Below are positions 17,102 to 25,403 of a stretch of DNA of 42,179 nucleotides, piece after piece (the stretch's first letter is position 1; every line of letters starts with the position of its first letter). The DNA is from CAMCHP01 sp036835325. GTDB taxonomy: Bacteria > Bacteroidota > Bacteroidia > Flavobacteriales_D > Sanyastnellaceae. The stretch is from positions 1-42,179 of the forward strand of contig DAITMF010000030.1 in assembly GCA_036835325.1 (NCBI GenBank). Direction: 5' to 3'. Position numbers and translations under genes: made by a program. A model generated the notes under the pieces. That model saw only the letters and a program-made list of their open reading frames with translations, was not told where the DNA came from and did no database searches.

Positions 17102-19348
17102 ATGAAGCGCCTTTTCTCATTGTGGGCACTCTTGATGCTGTGCATCGGGGCCTACGCACAAAACGATTGCAACATCGTTTATGCGAGTCCGCTCGGCAAC
17201 GGCCTACAAGGAACCCAAGCACAACCCACAAGCATTGCAGGGGCGCTAAGCATCAACGCGAGCGATCCCGACCGTGATGTGGTTTACCTTCTAAATGGCA
17301 ACTACAATCTCGTTCAAACCCTCGTGCTGCCCTCCGGCATCACGCTTGAAGGTGGCTTTTTGGATATGGGCGGCACTTGGCGAAAAAGCAGCGCGTTGTC
17401 AACAGTATTCAATATAAACCCCCAGGTTGAGAGCGTCAATGGCACCGGACACCTTACGGGCATTGTACTCAACAATGCCGACAACGTCATCGTTCGAGAT
17501 CTAGATATTCGCGTGAACCTTGGCATCCCTGCCGGAAACACCGGTCTCAATGGAAACAGCGTATACGGTGTGCGCGTGCAAAACTCCACCAACTATGTCT
17601 TCGAGCGTGTTGAAATAACAACCGGAAATGGTGGAATCGCTTTAAATGGCAGTCCGGGTGCCCCAGGAAATGACGGAAACAACGGCACAGTCGGACAAGT
17701 TGGATGCGACGGTTGCAGCGAAAATGGTTTCGGCGGTGCCGGAGGAACAGGAGGGAGCCCCGGAGGCAGTGGCGGACGAGGCGGATACGGTAACAATGCC
17801 GGACAAGGAGGTTCGAGCGGTTCTGGAGGCCTTTCTGCCTCAGGCGGCTCGGGTGGCAACGGAACAGGAGGGTTTTGCGCATTTGGCTGCTCTGACGGCG
17901 GTGCAGGCGGCAACGGCCAAAGCGGCGCTGTAGGTCAGCCCGGAACAGCGGGAACACAAGCTCCCGAAGGGCAATTTTCAGCAGCGGTTTACATTCCCGG
18001 TATTGCCGGAAACGGCTCTCCGGGTGCACCCGGCGGTGGCGGCGGCGGCGGCGGCGGCGGTGGCGGAACCGACTGCTGCCTTGACGACCGCGGCGGCGGC
18101 GGCGGCGGCGGTGGCGCCGGTGGCTTTGGAGGAAGCGGCGGAACAGGTGCCGGAAGCGGTGGCTCTGCGATTGCTTTTCTCACTTGGAACAACGCCACAG
18201 GTGGAGAGTTGCGAAACACCATTCTGAACCCAGGTATTCCCGGAAATGAAGGCATTGGAGGTCAAGGCGGTAACGGTGGCCCAGGCGGCAACGGTGCCGG
18301 TGGCGGTTTTGGCCCCGACAACGGTGGTGACGGCGGCAATGGCGGCAATGGTGGCACCGGAGGCGAAGGAGGCAACGGTGGCAATGGCGTTGCCGGCCTT
18401 AGTTTGCAACTCTACGAATCAGGAAACCTGTTGGCACTCACCAACGACGGCTGGCCCTACGCTGAAACCTACACCGTAAACAGCGGATACGGGTGCACAA
18501 ATAGCGTTGTCGGCCTCACAAAAAGCGCGGGCAACTGGAACTTTGCTGCTATGAACACAGCACCCATCAATGATGTGCTGCCCGGCACATCATCGTTTTC
18601 AGCTCCCGACAACAGCGTTCAAGTCGCTTACCAGCTGCAAGGCCCCAAAGACCTTGTCACAGAATTGAGTACCATCAATGATTTCTTCAATATCCGTGAT
18701 AACCGAGCGCTCCCCGTCATTGGAGCACTGCCAGATTCACTCTGTGCAGAGTCGGGCTTGAACCTCACAACCGGCACGCCAGGGGCTGAGCACGTTTGGA
18801 CGGTGATTCGGCCGAATGGCACCCAAGTCACCACCGCCTCAGGGAGTAACCCCGATGCCATTGACCTGCTTCCCGGCAAGTACTTCGTGAAGCTACAGGT
18901 GCGTGACGAATGCTGCGGCTGGTCAGTACCCGTTTACGATTCGACGGTAGTTCGAGAACCGAGCAGTTTGGTGGCATTGTTCAACATCTGTCCAGGAGAT
19001 TCGGTCTTCATCGCAGGTGAATTTCAATCGACTTCGGGGGTCTACCCACAAACCATTACCAACGATCAAGGGTGTTTGACCAACTTAATCAATGTACTGA
19101 TCATTGATCCATGCGTTGATTTTGGCTGCACTGATCCGTTGGCTACGAACTACAATCCACTCGCATTGGAAGACGATGGCTCTTGCACCTTCGTCACGTG
19201 TGAAGACGCATGTGGCCCCGGTTTGGTATGGTCAGAAGAACTTCAAGAATGCATCGTGTGGTGCCCGGGTGATTTGAACATTGATGGATTGATCAACGCA
19301 ACTGACCTCTCTCTGTTCTTAAGCGTGTTTGGGACGACATGCAACTAG
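17102..19348 (+). CDS. Secreted beta-helix protein with giant glycine-rich loops and a dockerin-like C-terminus
   Basis: The 748-residue protein has a signal peptide (residues 1-20, ending GAYAQ). Residues 21-180 carry parallel beta-helix repeats (VVYLLNGNYNL, GITLEGGF, IVLNNADNVIVRDLDI, VYGVRVQNSTNYVFERVEI). Residues about 182-429 are extremely glycine-rich (GGx and collagen-like GxP runs, a 12-Gly tract near 312-322). They are broken by two short beta strands, about 289-300 and 354-380, as if three glycine-rich loops leave successive helix rungs. A PKD-like part follows (about 540-615), then GCTDPLATNYNPLALEDDGS, common in secreted Bacteroidota proteins, and a dockerin-like calcium loop (DLNIDGLINATD). 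No clear T9SS tail is seen. Likely a cell-surface or matrix protein; the ligand is unknown. Confidence 0.82.
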   Translation: MKRLFSLWALLMLCIGAYAQNDCNIVYASPLGNGLQGTQAQPTSIAGALSINASDPDRDVVYLLNGNYNLVQTLVLPSGITLEGGFLDMGGTWRKSSALSTVFNINPQVESVNGTGHLTGIVLNNADNVIVRDLDIRVNLGIPAGNTGLNGNSVYGVRVQNSTNYVFERVEITTGNGGIALNGSPGAPGNDGNNGTVGQVGCDGCSENGFGGAGGTGGSPGGSGGRGGYGNNAGQGGSSGSGGLSASGGSGGNGTGGFCAFGCSDGGAGGNGQSGAVGQPGTAGTQAPEGQFSAAVYIPGIAGNGSPGAPGGGGGGGGGGGGTDCCLDDRGGGGGGGGAGGFGGSGGTGAGSGGSAIAFLTWNNATGGELRNTILNPGIPGNEGIGGQGGNGGPGGNGAGGGFGPDNGGDGGNGGNGGTGGEGGNGGNGVAGLSLQLYESGNLLALTNDGWPYAETYTVNSGYGCTNSVVGLTKSAGNWNFAAMNTAPINDVLPGTSSFSAPDNSVQVAYQLQGPKDLVTELSTINDFFNIRDNRALPVIGALPDSLCAESGLNLTTGTPGAEHVWTVIRPNGTQVTTASGSNPDAIDLLPGKYFVKLQVRDECCGWSVPVYDSTVVREPSSLVALFNICPGDSVFIAGEFQSTSGVYPQTITNDQGCLTNLINVLIIDPCVDFGCTDPLATNYNPLALEDDGSCTFVTCEDACGPGLVWSEELQECIVWCPGDLNIDGLINATDLSLFLSVFGTTCN
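18032..18118 (+). repeat. GGC trinucleotide tracts encoding polyglycine
   Basis: Two near-pure GGC/GGT runs (about 18032-18066 and 18089-18118) encode polyglycine in the beta-helix protein. Such tracts can change in unit number by slippage without shifting the frame, altering loop length. Confidence 0.8.
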
Positions 19349-19362
19349 CAAGTCGATAAAAT

Positions 19363-20079
19363 TCAGCGTTTTTGCCGCATTTTGATGACTTCCTGGCGTG
19401 CGTGTTCTGCCAATGCTTCTATGCTGGCTCCCGGCAAGTCTGACGGTTTGAATGGCGCTCCTATATCAATGTAAATCGTTCCTCGGTTCACCTTGAACCC
19501 TCCCGGAGGAAGGCATTCGTACGCGCCTGTCACGGCCACCGGAATCAAGGGAATGTTGCCCTCTTGCGCAATGCTAAATGCTCCACGACGAAAAACCTTG
19601 ATGCTCCCGTCTTTCGAACGCGTGCCTTCAGCGTAGCTGAGGACGTGTTTACCATCGCGGATGCGTTGTGCAGCAACTTCCAAGCTGCGTTTGGCTTTCT
19701 GTTTATCGCTGCGATCAATAAAAATCTGCTTGGTGGCTGAGATGTACCACCCGACAACCGGCATGTGCTTTAGCTCTTTCTTCGCAATGAAATTTAGGTT
19801 CACCGGAATGCTCATGACACAGGCGGGGATGTCTAAAAAACTGGCGTGATTGGCAACGAAGATCGACGGACGGTTCCCATCCACGTGTTCGAGACCACTC
19901 ACTTTGACTTTCACTCCGAGCAACCATAAGATCACAGGAGCCCACATTTTTCCCGGCACAAATGACAGGGTCAACTCCGGCGAACGGGCCACAACCGAAA
20001 GAAACATCCCGGTTAAACCCGAAATGAACGTCCACACAAAAACCAGTGGGTAAATGAAAATCAAAGCAAGAATTCGCAT
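19363..20079 (-). CDS. plsC: 1-acyl-sn-glycerol-3-phosphate acyltransferase (PlsC family)
   Basis: The 238-residue protein has one N-terminal membrane segment (LALIFIYPLVFVWTFISGLTG), the catalytic NHxxxxD box in FVANHASFLDIPA (about 75-87), the KKELKHMPVVGWY block and the second substrate motif YAEGTRSKDG (about 153-162), followed by the IPLIPVAVTGAY strand. It acylates lysophosphatidate to phosphatidate at the inner membrane. It converges on the beta-helix gene with a 14-bp gap and no visible terminator. A perfect -7 element (20085-20092) lies only 5 nt before the ATG, suggesting a leaderless message. Confidence 0.92.
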   Translation of the reverse strand: MRILALIFIYPLVFVWTFISGLTGMFLSVVARSPELTLSFVPGKMWAPVILWLLGVKVKVSGLEHVDGNRPSIFVANHASFLDIPACVMSIPVNLNFIAKKELKHMPVVGWYISATKQIFIDRSDKQKAKRSLEVAAQRIRDGKHVLSYAEGTRSKDGSIKVFRRGAFSIAQEGNIPLIPVAVTGAYECLPPGGFKVNRGTIYIDIGAPFKPSDLPGASIEALAEHARQEVIKMRQKR

Positions 20080-20084
20080 GGGGT

Positions 20085-20092
20085 CAAAGATA
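20085..20092 (-). promoter_or_regulatory. -7 element directly before plsC
   Basis: Minus-strand TATCTTTG fully matches TAnnTTTG and ends 5 nt before the ATG at 20079, so transcription should start at or near the start codon. No good -33 TTG was found. Confidence 0.55.
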
Positions 20093-20114
20093 CATGTATG
20101 GAGACTGCGTCATC

Positions 20115-20124
20115 CCATCCATCC
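20115..20124 (-). repeat. GGATGGATGG decamer, copy 4 (intergenic)
   Basis: Exact copy in the 117-bp gap between the divergent plsC and the 20197 gene, outside any coding frame I accept. It is followed by GATG on its own strand, as in copies 3 and 8. Confidence 0.8.
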
Positions 20125-20196
20125 AAAAAACGACGAACGGCTGTAACCATTCTTTGGCAGCCGGCGTAAAAATGGGCATAACCAACTTTAAACGTT

Positions 20197-20904
20197 ATGC
20201 TGACGCAAAAACTCTTACTCCCGCTGCTCGTATTCGGCTGCCTTACAGCCAAGGCCCAAATGGAAGACCTTTCGTACGTCGTTCTTAACAATGGAGAACG
20301 CATCGAAGGAACCATCAAATACGAACGTCCGATCATGAAAGCTCCCCAAATCAAGGTCAACGAATTTTCCGTTGCACCCAATGAGGTCGGTTTGCTTCGA
20401 AACTCCCACGGCATTTTTGCCAACGTATCGCAATTCAACAAAGGCATTGAAGCTTTTGCACTCCGTGTGAAAGTCGGAAGCATCTCGGTTTTCGAGAATG
20501 TGAACATGGATGTTTACGGAAAGGAAACACTCCCGACAGACCTGTCGCAGCGTGAAGAAAAATCAATGATGGCTCAGGGTCGGATGGATTACCTGATGGA
20601 TGAAGAAGGCAACATGTTTGACGCGCATTCCTACCAAGGTCTTCAGGATGCCTTTGCCTTCAATGAAGCGGCATTGAAACATGTACGCCGCGCGCAGCGC
20701 TACCGTTGGATGCGAGGCATTCTAGCAGGTGCCGGCGGTTTGCTCACCGGTGTGGGTGTGGTTCAAGCCGGCTACGGTGCAGGTGTGACTCCGGCGCTTG
20801 TCATGGGTATGGTTGGATTTGGAACAAACTTCCTCTTCGTCCCCGCAATTGAAGATGCCAGCTGGCAAGCCCTCGATGCCTACAACAAAAACGAAGGTTT
20901 CTAA
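20197..20904 (+). CDS. Exported protein of unknown function
   Basis: The 235-residue protein starts MLTQKLLLPLLVFGCLTAKA, a signal peptide cleaved near residue 20 (alternatively a lipoprotein through Cys15, less likely given LVFGC near the middle). The mature N-terminus EDLSYVVLNNGERIEGTIKY resembles the small beta-rich GxRxxGxI modules seen in Bacteroidota proteins that set surface or membrane stress responses. The middle is mixed. Residues about 170-215 are a glycine-rich hydrophobic hairpin (GILAGAGGLLTGVGVVQAGY, VMGMVGFGTNFLF), suggesting membrane insertion. No family is recognised. It converges on the enoyl-CoA hydratase gene with a 10-bp gap. Confidence 0.72.
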   Translation: MLTQKLLLPLLVFGCLTAKAQMEDLSYVVLNNGERIEGTIKYERPIMKAPQIKVNEFSVAPNEVGLLRNSHGIFANVSQFNKGIEAFALRVKVGSISVFENVNMDVYGKETLPTDLSQREEKSMMAQGRMDYLMDEEGNMFDAHSYQGLQDAFAFNEAALKHVRRAQRYRWMRGILAGAGGLLTGVGVVQAGYGAGVTPALVMGMVGFGTNFLFVPAIEDASWQALDAYNKNEGF

Positions 20905-20914
20905 ACGAACAACA

Positions 20915-21673
20915 CTACTTGGTTTTAAAGGCTTGGATCGCGCTGCGAGTGAAGTCGGAAAGCACAAGCTGACCACTTACCGCAGCGCGTTCTGTTAATA
21001 AAGTGTCCCAATGTTCAGTGCCTTCCCAGAACACTTTCTTGAGCATGCGCATGGCTTCCGGGTTGCTCGTTGATAAGCGCCCAGCCAAGGCAGAAATGGC
21101 CTCGTCCATAGCTTCATTGCTGTCATACACTTGGGTGTAAAGCCCTTTTGATTCAGCCCATTCGGCAGAACGCCATTCGGTGGCATTGATGGCGAGTTCG
21201 CTCATCGCAGACAGACCAATTTTACGTTCAACGGCCGGCCCAACAACAAACGGACCAATTCCCACGGCCAATTCGCTCAATTTAACCGCCGCTTGGCGTG
21301 TAGCAAAGCAATAATCAACGGCACTGGCCATGCCAACGCCGCCACCAACGGCTTTCCCCTGAACACGTCCTATGATGAACTTGGGGCACATCCGCGCAGC
21401 GTTGATCACCTTGGCGAAGCCACTGAAAAACGCTTTTCCTTGCGCTTCGGTTTCGATGGCAATAAGTTCATCGAAGCTGGCTCCGGCGCAGAAGGCGCGG
21501 TCGCCTGCACTTTTCAGTACAACGACAGTTACCGATTGGTTCGTGCCGGCCTGCTCGATGGCTTCGGCAAGCTCATCCAAGAGTTTGCCGGGCAGTGAAT
21601 TGCTTTGCGGATGGAAGAATTCAATGTGTGCAATGCCTTTATCAACGGTTGTTGTGACGTATCCTGTTTCCAT
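20915..21673 (-). CDS. Enoyl-CoA hydratase/isomerase-family protein
   Basis: The 252-residue crotonase-fold protein has the CoA/oxyanion segment AFCAGASFDELIA (about 60-72), the second oxyanion motif GKAVGGGVGMASAVDYCFA (about 105-123) and LSELAVGIGPFVVGPAVERKIG (about 132-153). In classical hydratases two glutamates do the chemistry. Here the first (GGGxE position) is replaced by glycine while the second (SEL) is kept, a pattern nearer to isomerases or other crotonase members. Substrate unknown. The start lies 7 nt after the citrate synthase terminator T-run with no obvious promoter, so read-through from gltA is likely. Confidence 0.88.
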   Translation of the reverse strand: METGYVTTTVDKGIAHIEFFHPQSNSLPGKLLDELAEAIEQAGTNQSVTVVVLKSAGDRAFCAGASFDELIAIETEAQGKAFFSGFAKVINAARMCPKFIIGRVQGKAVGGGVGMASAVDYCFATRQAAVKLSELAVGIGPFVVGPAVERKIGLSAMSELAINATEWRSAEWAESKGLYTQVYDSNEAMDEAISALAGRLSTSNPEAMRMLKKVFWEGTEHWDTLLTERAAVSGQLVLSDFTRSAIQAFKTK

Positions 21674-21680
21674 GGCGAAT

Positions 21681-21709
21681 AAAAAAGCCCCCCTGAAAAC
21701 AGGAGGGCT
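21681..21709 (-). terminator. Intrinsic terminator after citrate synthase
   Basis: Minus-strand stem AGCCCTCCTG/CAGGGGGGCT (10 bp, one mismatch, loop TTTT) followed by a T-run of six. It lies between gltA and the crotonase-family gene and ends 7 nt before the latter's ATG. Confidence 0.88.
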
Positions 21710-21725
21710 CAGGTATTATGGGTGA

Positions 21726-23015
21726 TTATGAGCGGTCTTTCAATTCAACGAAGTTGCGTTCGGTTGAGCCGGTGTAGATTTGTCGTGGTCGGCCAATGGG
21801 TTCACCGGTTTCGATCATTTCTTTCCACTGAGCGATCCATCCGGGCAAACGGCCAATGGCAAACATCACGGTAAACATATCGGTCGGGATGCCGAGCGCA
21901 CGGTAAATGATGCCGCTGTAGAAGTCAACGTTCGGGTACAAGCCACGCTCTACGAAGTATTCGTCTTTCAAGGCCACTTCTTCAAGTTGCTTGGCGATGT
22001 CGAGCACAGGGTCGTTCACACCGAGTTTGTTCAATACATCGTCGGCAGCCTTCTTAATAATGCGAGCGCGTGGGTCGAAGTTTTTGTAGACGCGGTGACC
22101 GAAGCCCATGAGGCGGAACGAATCGGTCTTGTCTTTGGCCTTGTTGACCCACTTTTGAAGATCTCCACCATCGTTTTTGATGGTTTCGAGCATTTCGATT
22201 ACTTCCTGGTTTGCACCACCGTGAAGCGGACCCCAAAGTGCAGCGATACCGGCAGAAACCGAAGAGTAGAGGTTGGCCTGTGAAGAACCTACAATGCGCA
22301 CTGTCGAAGCAGAACAGTTCTGTTCGTGATCAGCGTGGAGGATGAGTAGTTTGTTCAACGCATCTTCAACAACCGGGTCAACTTCGTACTCGTCGGTAGG
22401 CAACGCGAACATCATGTGAAGGAAGTTCTCAGTGTACGAGAACTTGTTCTTCGGGTAGTTCAACGGATGCCCCAATGAATTTTTGTACGCCTGCGCAGCG
22501 AGGGTTGGCATTTTTGCAATGAGGCGGTGAATGGTGCGTTCAATGTCTTTGAACGGACGGTTCGGGTTTTGCGACTCAGGGTAGAAGGTTGAGAGGCTTG
22601 CAATCATTGACGACAAGATGCCCATTGGGTGGGCACCTGTTGGGAAGGCCTCAAAGAAGCGACGCATGTCTTCATGCACTAGCGTGTGCATGGTGATGCT
22701 GTTGGTGAACCACTCGAGTTGCTCGGTATTTGGCAGTTCACCGTAAATCAAGAGGTACGATACCTCCAAGAATGAAGCGCGTTCTGCCAATTGTTCAATA
22801 GGGTACCCACGGTAGCGGAGAATGCCAAGCTCACCGTCGAGGAAGGTGATCGCACTTTTGGTTGAACCGGTATTCTTGTACCCTGAATCCAGGGTGATGT
22901 AACCGGTCATGGCGCGGAGTTTCGAGATGTCGATGGCTTTCTCGCCTTCAGAACCTTCGAAAACCGGGAGTTCGTACTCTTTTCCGTCGAGGATGATGCG
23001 CGCGGTTTCGCTCAT
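21726..23015 (-). CDS. gltA: Citrate synthase (type II, hexameric class)
   Basis: The 429-residue length is normal. The catalytic triad is visible: His in WGPLHGGANQE (about 265), His in MGFGHRVYKNFDPRAR (about 305) and Asp in NVDFYSGIIYRALG (about 363). The N-terminal beta-rich segment (ILDGKEYELPVFEGSEG) and the Cys-containing block DHEQNCSASTVRIVGSS match the Gram-negative type II family. It condenses acetyl-CoA and oxaloacetate into citrate at the start of the TCA cycle. Upstream, TATATTCG (minus strand, about 42 nt before the ATG) is a near-consensus -7 element, and the thioredoxin gene terminator precedes it, so the gene is transcribed on its own. Confidence 0.98.
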   Translation of the reverse strand: MSETARIILDGKEYELPVFEGSEGEKAIDISKLRAMTGYITLDSGYKNTGSTKSAITFLDGELGILRYRGYPIEQLAERASFLEVSYLLIYGELPNTEQLEWFTNSITMHTLVHEDMRRFFEAFPTGAHPMGILSSMIASLSTFYPESQNPNRPFKDIERTIHRLIAKMPTLAAQAYKNSLGHPLNYPKNKFSYTENFLHMMFALPTDEYEVDPVVEDALNKLLILHADHEQNCSASTVRIVGSSQANLYSSVSAGIAALWGPLHGGANQEVIEMLETIKNDGGDLQKWVNKAKDKTDSFRLMGFGHRVYKNFDPRARIIKKAADDVLNKLGVNDPVLDIAKQLEEVALKDEYFVERGLYPNVDFYSGIIYRALGIPTDMFTVMFAIGRLPGWIAQWKEMIETGEPIGRPRQIYTGSTERNFVELKDRS

Positions 23016-23073
23016 GGGTATTGAATATTACTGAGTTATATTTTTCGGTCGCGAATATACGAACAAACAGGGC

Positions 23074-23106
23074 AAAAAAATAGGCACCTGGCTAAGCCCA
23101 AGTGCC
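23074..23106 (-). terminator. Intrinsic terminator after the thioredoxin-family gene
   Basis: Stem GGCACTTGG/CCAGGTGCC (9 bp with one wobble, 6-nt loop) followed on the minus strand by TA and seven T. It isolates the thioredoxin gene from gltA. Confidence 0.85.
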
Positions 23107-23132
23107 GATTTTACGCTAATTAACAAGCTTGC

Positions 23133-23675
23133 TTATTTGAAGGTCGGTGTGAAGTTTTGCTGGTACGCTTCCCACTGATCTTGTGTCGTTACTTGCTTGT
23201 AGGTATTCGAGCTGAAGAACTTCAAGTAAAGTTCAATTTGTGGAGGAGTTTGGTAGCCCTTGATGGGGGCAATCATGTTCAGTTCTTCATCGAGGTACAC
23301 GACGGTAGGGTAGGCGCTTACACGCAACGCGCGTGAAAACTCATGTACACCGTTTCGTCCGCGTGCTTCCGGGTTGTACGTCGGATTGGTATAGGTTTGG
23401 CCTTTGAAGGTAACCGGGTCGCCTGACTCGGCATTGAACTTCACGGCGTAGTAGTTCTTGTTGATGTACTCCACCACTTGACGGTTGGAGAAGGTATTGG
23501 CGTCCATCATTTTGCACGGACCGCACCACGTGGTGTAAACGTCGATCAGCACTTTTCTGGGTTGCTTTTTTTGAGCCGCGACCATTTGATCTACAGTCAT
23601 CCAATTGATGCTTGCTGTTTGGGCAAAGGCCCCGATTGAGAAGAGCAGAAAAGCTGCTGTAAGTAAATTGCGCAT
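23133..23675 (-). CDS. Exported thioredoxin-family protein
   Basis: I take the ATG at 23675, which gives a clean signal peptide (MRNLLTAAFLLFSIGAFA, cleavage before QTASINW); an in-frame ATG at 23723 would bury it behind 16 extra residues. The mature protein is about 160 residues with a thioredoxin fold and active-site motif TTWCGPCKMMD. The cis-proline is in VSAYPTVVYLD. The insert GDPVTFKGQTYTNPTYNPEA between the helix and cis-Pro, and the tail GYQTPPQIELYLKFF, are common in Bacteroidota thioredoxin-like lipoproteins and periplasmic reductases. Likely a periplasmic thiol-disulphide oxidoreductase; the partner is unknown. Confidence 0.88.
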   Translation of the reverse strand: MRNLLTAAFLLFSIGAFAQTASINWMTVDQMVAAQKKQPRKVLIDVYTTWCGPCKMMDANTFSNRQVVEYINKNYYAVKFNAESGDPVTFKGQTYTNPTYNPEARGRNGVHEFSRALRVSAYPTVVYLDEELNMIAPIKGYQTPPQIELYLKFFSSNTYKQVTTQDQWEAYQQNFTPTFK

Positions 23676-23731
23676 GACAACGAGTTTGGTCAAAAGGGTA
23701 GCAAGAAGCGTACCACATGACACAAATATCG

Positions 23732-23760
23732 AAAAAAAAGGGGTGCCACATCGGCACCCC
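23732..23760 (-). terminator. Intrinsic terminator after the POT transporter gene
   Basis: Perfect 8-bp stem GGGGTGCC/GGCACCCC with a 5-nt loop, then eight T on the minus strand. Confidence 0.9.
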
Positions 23761-23785
23761 TTGTCAGATTAACGTTTCTTGAGGC

Positions 23786-25249
23786 TTACTTCACCCCGTG
23801 CATTAGCTTGTTGAGCGGCTTCGACAAGAGTGCGATGAGGATGGCGAAGGCCACCAAAACCACTCCAATCGTCGAGAACGTATCAATGTACTTGTCGAGT
23901 CCTTCAGAAATTGATAAGGCTTCGCCACCTTCTTCGGCACCGGTAAGCGCTGCAATGGCTCCCGCGAGGTAGTTGGCCATGGCAAACGACAAGAACCAGC
24001 CGCCCATTGCGGTACCTGAAATGTTGCCCGGAGCGAGCTTGGTTACCATCGATAAACCAATGGGTGAGAGGAATAGCTCGCCGGTGGTGTGCAAGAGGTA
24101 GAGGAAAACAAGGGTGAGCAAAGGCACCATAAACTCGGTCTCGAACTGAAGTCCAACCAAGGTCACCAAGAAGCCTAGGCCCAACTGAAGGATGCCTAGG
24201 GAGAATTTCATCGGGATGGATGGATTCTTCCCGATCGCAGAAAGCTTCACCCACATCACAGAGAAAATCGAACCAAAAATGATGATAAACGCAGGGTTGA
24301 AGAACTGGGTCATCGATGCGGGCATCATCCAGCCGAAGATTTCGCGATCAACGTTGCGGTCAGCAAAAAGGGTCAACGAAGTGCCTGCTTGTTCAAAGCA
24401 CGCCCAGAAAACGACGTTGATGACCATCATGATCACAAGTGCAATCATGCGGTCGCGCCAAACTTTACCGGCCTTTGCGCCTGCCGAAATGAGCTGATAG
24501 GCCACCGCTACGAAAATCGCAATAAGCATGTACATCATCAACGCACTTTGCGAAATGAGGAAGTAGCACATCGGGATTACAAGCAACGACAAGATGGTAA
24601 TCAACTGCACGTAGTTGAGACCGGCAAAGGCAATCTTCCTGCCTGCTTCAGTGATTTCCAATCCTTCTGCTGCTGCATAGGTTTTTTGTCCCCTCCAGAA
24701 AATAAGAAATCCGAGAAGCATACCGATACCGGCCAAAGCAAAACCTTTGTCAAAGCCATAGGTTTCACCAACATACGCAACGATTGTTGTGGCCATAAGT
24801 GCCCCAACGTTGATACCTATATAAAAGATCGTAAAGCCAGAATCTCTTCGAGGGTCTCCTTCACTGTAGAGCTTGCCTACAATGGTCGATATGTTGGCCT
24901 TAAAGTATCCGTTTCCAACAATGATAGCGCCCATACCAAAAAGCAACCAGTCTTCCGTCCCGCCGAGAATCATGAACTCACCAATGGCCATGAGCACGGC
25001 TCCCAACAAAATGGCGTATTTATAGCCCAAATAACGGTCAGCCAATCGACCACCCAACACCGGAGCTGCATAAACGAGCGCGGTATACGCCCCGTAAATC
25101 AAGCTGGCTTCAGAGTCGCCTTTCATCAATGACTTCACAAGGTACAAGGTCAACAATGTACGCATCCCGTAGTAGCAGAAACGCTCCCACATCTCCGAGA
25201 AAAACAAGGTCATCAGTCCGTCCGGATGCCCTTTTACAAGCTTTGCCAT
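23786..25249 (-). CDS. POT/PTR-family proton-coupled di/tripeptide transporter
   Basis: The 487-residue membrane protein has about 12-14 transmembrane helices. The proton-coupling ExxERFxYY motif is clear in FFSEMWERFCYYGMRT (about 17-32). PTR signatures follow: GGRLADRYLGYKYAILLGAV (about 66-85), GNGYFKANISTIVGKLY (about 112-128) and FTIFYIGINVGAL, plus the C-terminal helix motif LHTTGELFLSPIGLSMVTKL. It imports di- and tripeptides with protons at the inner membrane. It lies beside the DPP4-type peptidase, which would supply dipeptides, although separate terminators suggest independent transcripts. Confidence 0.96.
   Translation of the reverse strand: MAKLVKGHPDGLMTLFFSEMWERFCYYGMRTLLTLYLVKSLMKGDSEASLIYGAYTALVYAAPVLGGRLADRYLGYKYAILLGAVLMAIGEFMILGGTEDWLLFGMGAIIVGNGYFKANISTIVGKLYSEGDPRRDSGFTIFYIGINVGALMATTIVAYVGETYGFDKGFALAGIGMLLGFLIFWRGQKTYAAAEGLEITEAGRKIAFAGLNYVQLITILSLLVIPMCYFLISQSALMMYMLIAIFVAVAYQLISAGAKAGKVWRDRMIALVIMMVINVVFWACFEQAGTSLTLFADRNVDREIFGWMMPASMTQFFNPAFIIIFGSIFSVMWVKLSAIGKNPSIPMKFSLGILQLGLGFLVTLVGLQFETEFMVPLLTLVFLYLLHTTGELFLSPIGLSMVTKLAPGNISGTAMGGWFLSFAMANYLAGAIAALTGAEEGGEALSISEGLDKYIDTFSTIGVVLVAFAILIALLSKPLNKLMHGVK
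24214..24223 (+). repeat. GGATGGATGG decamer, copy 5
   Basis: Exact copy antisense to the POT transporter gene. The coding strand reads Asn-Pro-Ser-Ile-Pro here. It is preceded by G (GGGATGGATGG). Confidence 0.8.
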
Positions 25250-25355
25250 AATCGTGGTTTAGAGGTTTTTTGGTGTAATGGCGGTAAATCTATGAAAAAA
25301 CCCTTCGCTTCGGGTGTCGTCTGTATTGCGTGCCAACAGTTGTTCATCCATCCGC

Positions 25356-25383
25356 AAAAAAAAAGCACCCCGGTATGAGGTGC
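25356..25383 (-). terminator. Intrinsic terminator after the DPP4-type peptidase gene
   Basis: Minus-strand stem GCACCTC/GGGGTGC (7 bp with one wobble, 5-nt loop) followed by nine T. A near-copy of the repeat decamer (CATCCATCC on plus, 25345-25353) abuts it. Confidence 0.82.
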
Positions 25384-25403
25384 CTCTACAATCGATTCAC
25401 AGA

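Noticed and set aside
18032..18118. GGC runs as a CRISPR or regulatory repeat
   Set aside because: They are in-frame polyglycine codons without spacers or repeat-spacer structure.
17547..18409. Ala-, Pro- or Arg-rich frames antisense to the glycine-rich region
   Set aside because: Low-complexity shadows of GGC/GGx codons in the beta-helix gene.
24389..25132. 247-residue plus-strand frame
   Set aside because: Antisense to the POT transporter, whose family motifs are intact in the other frame.
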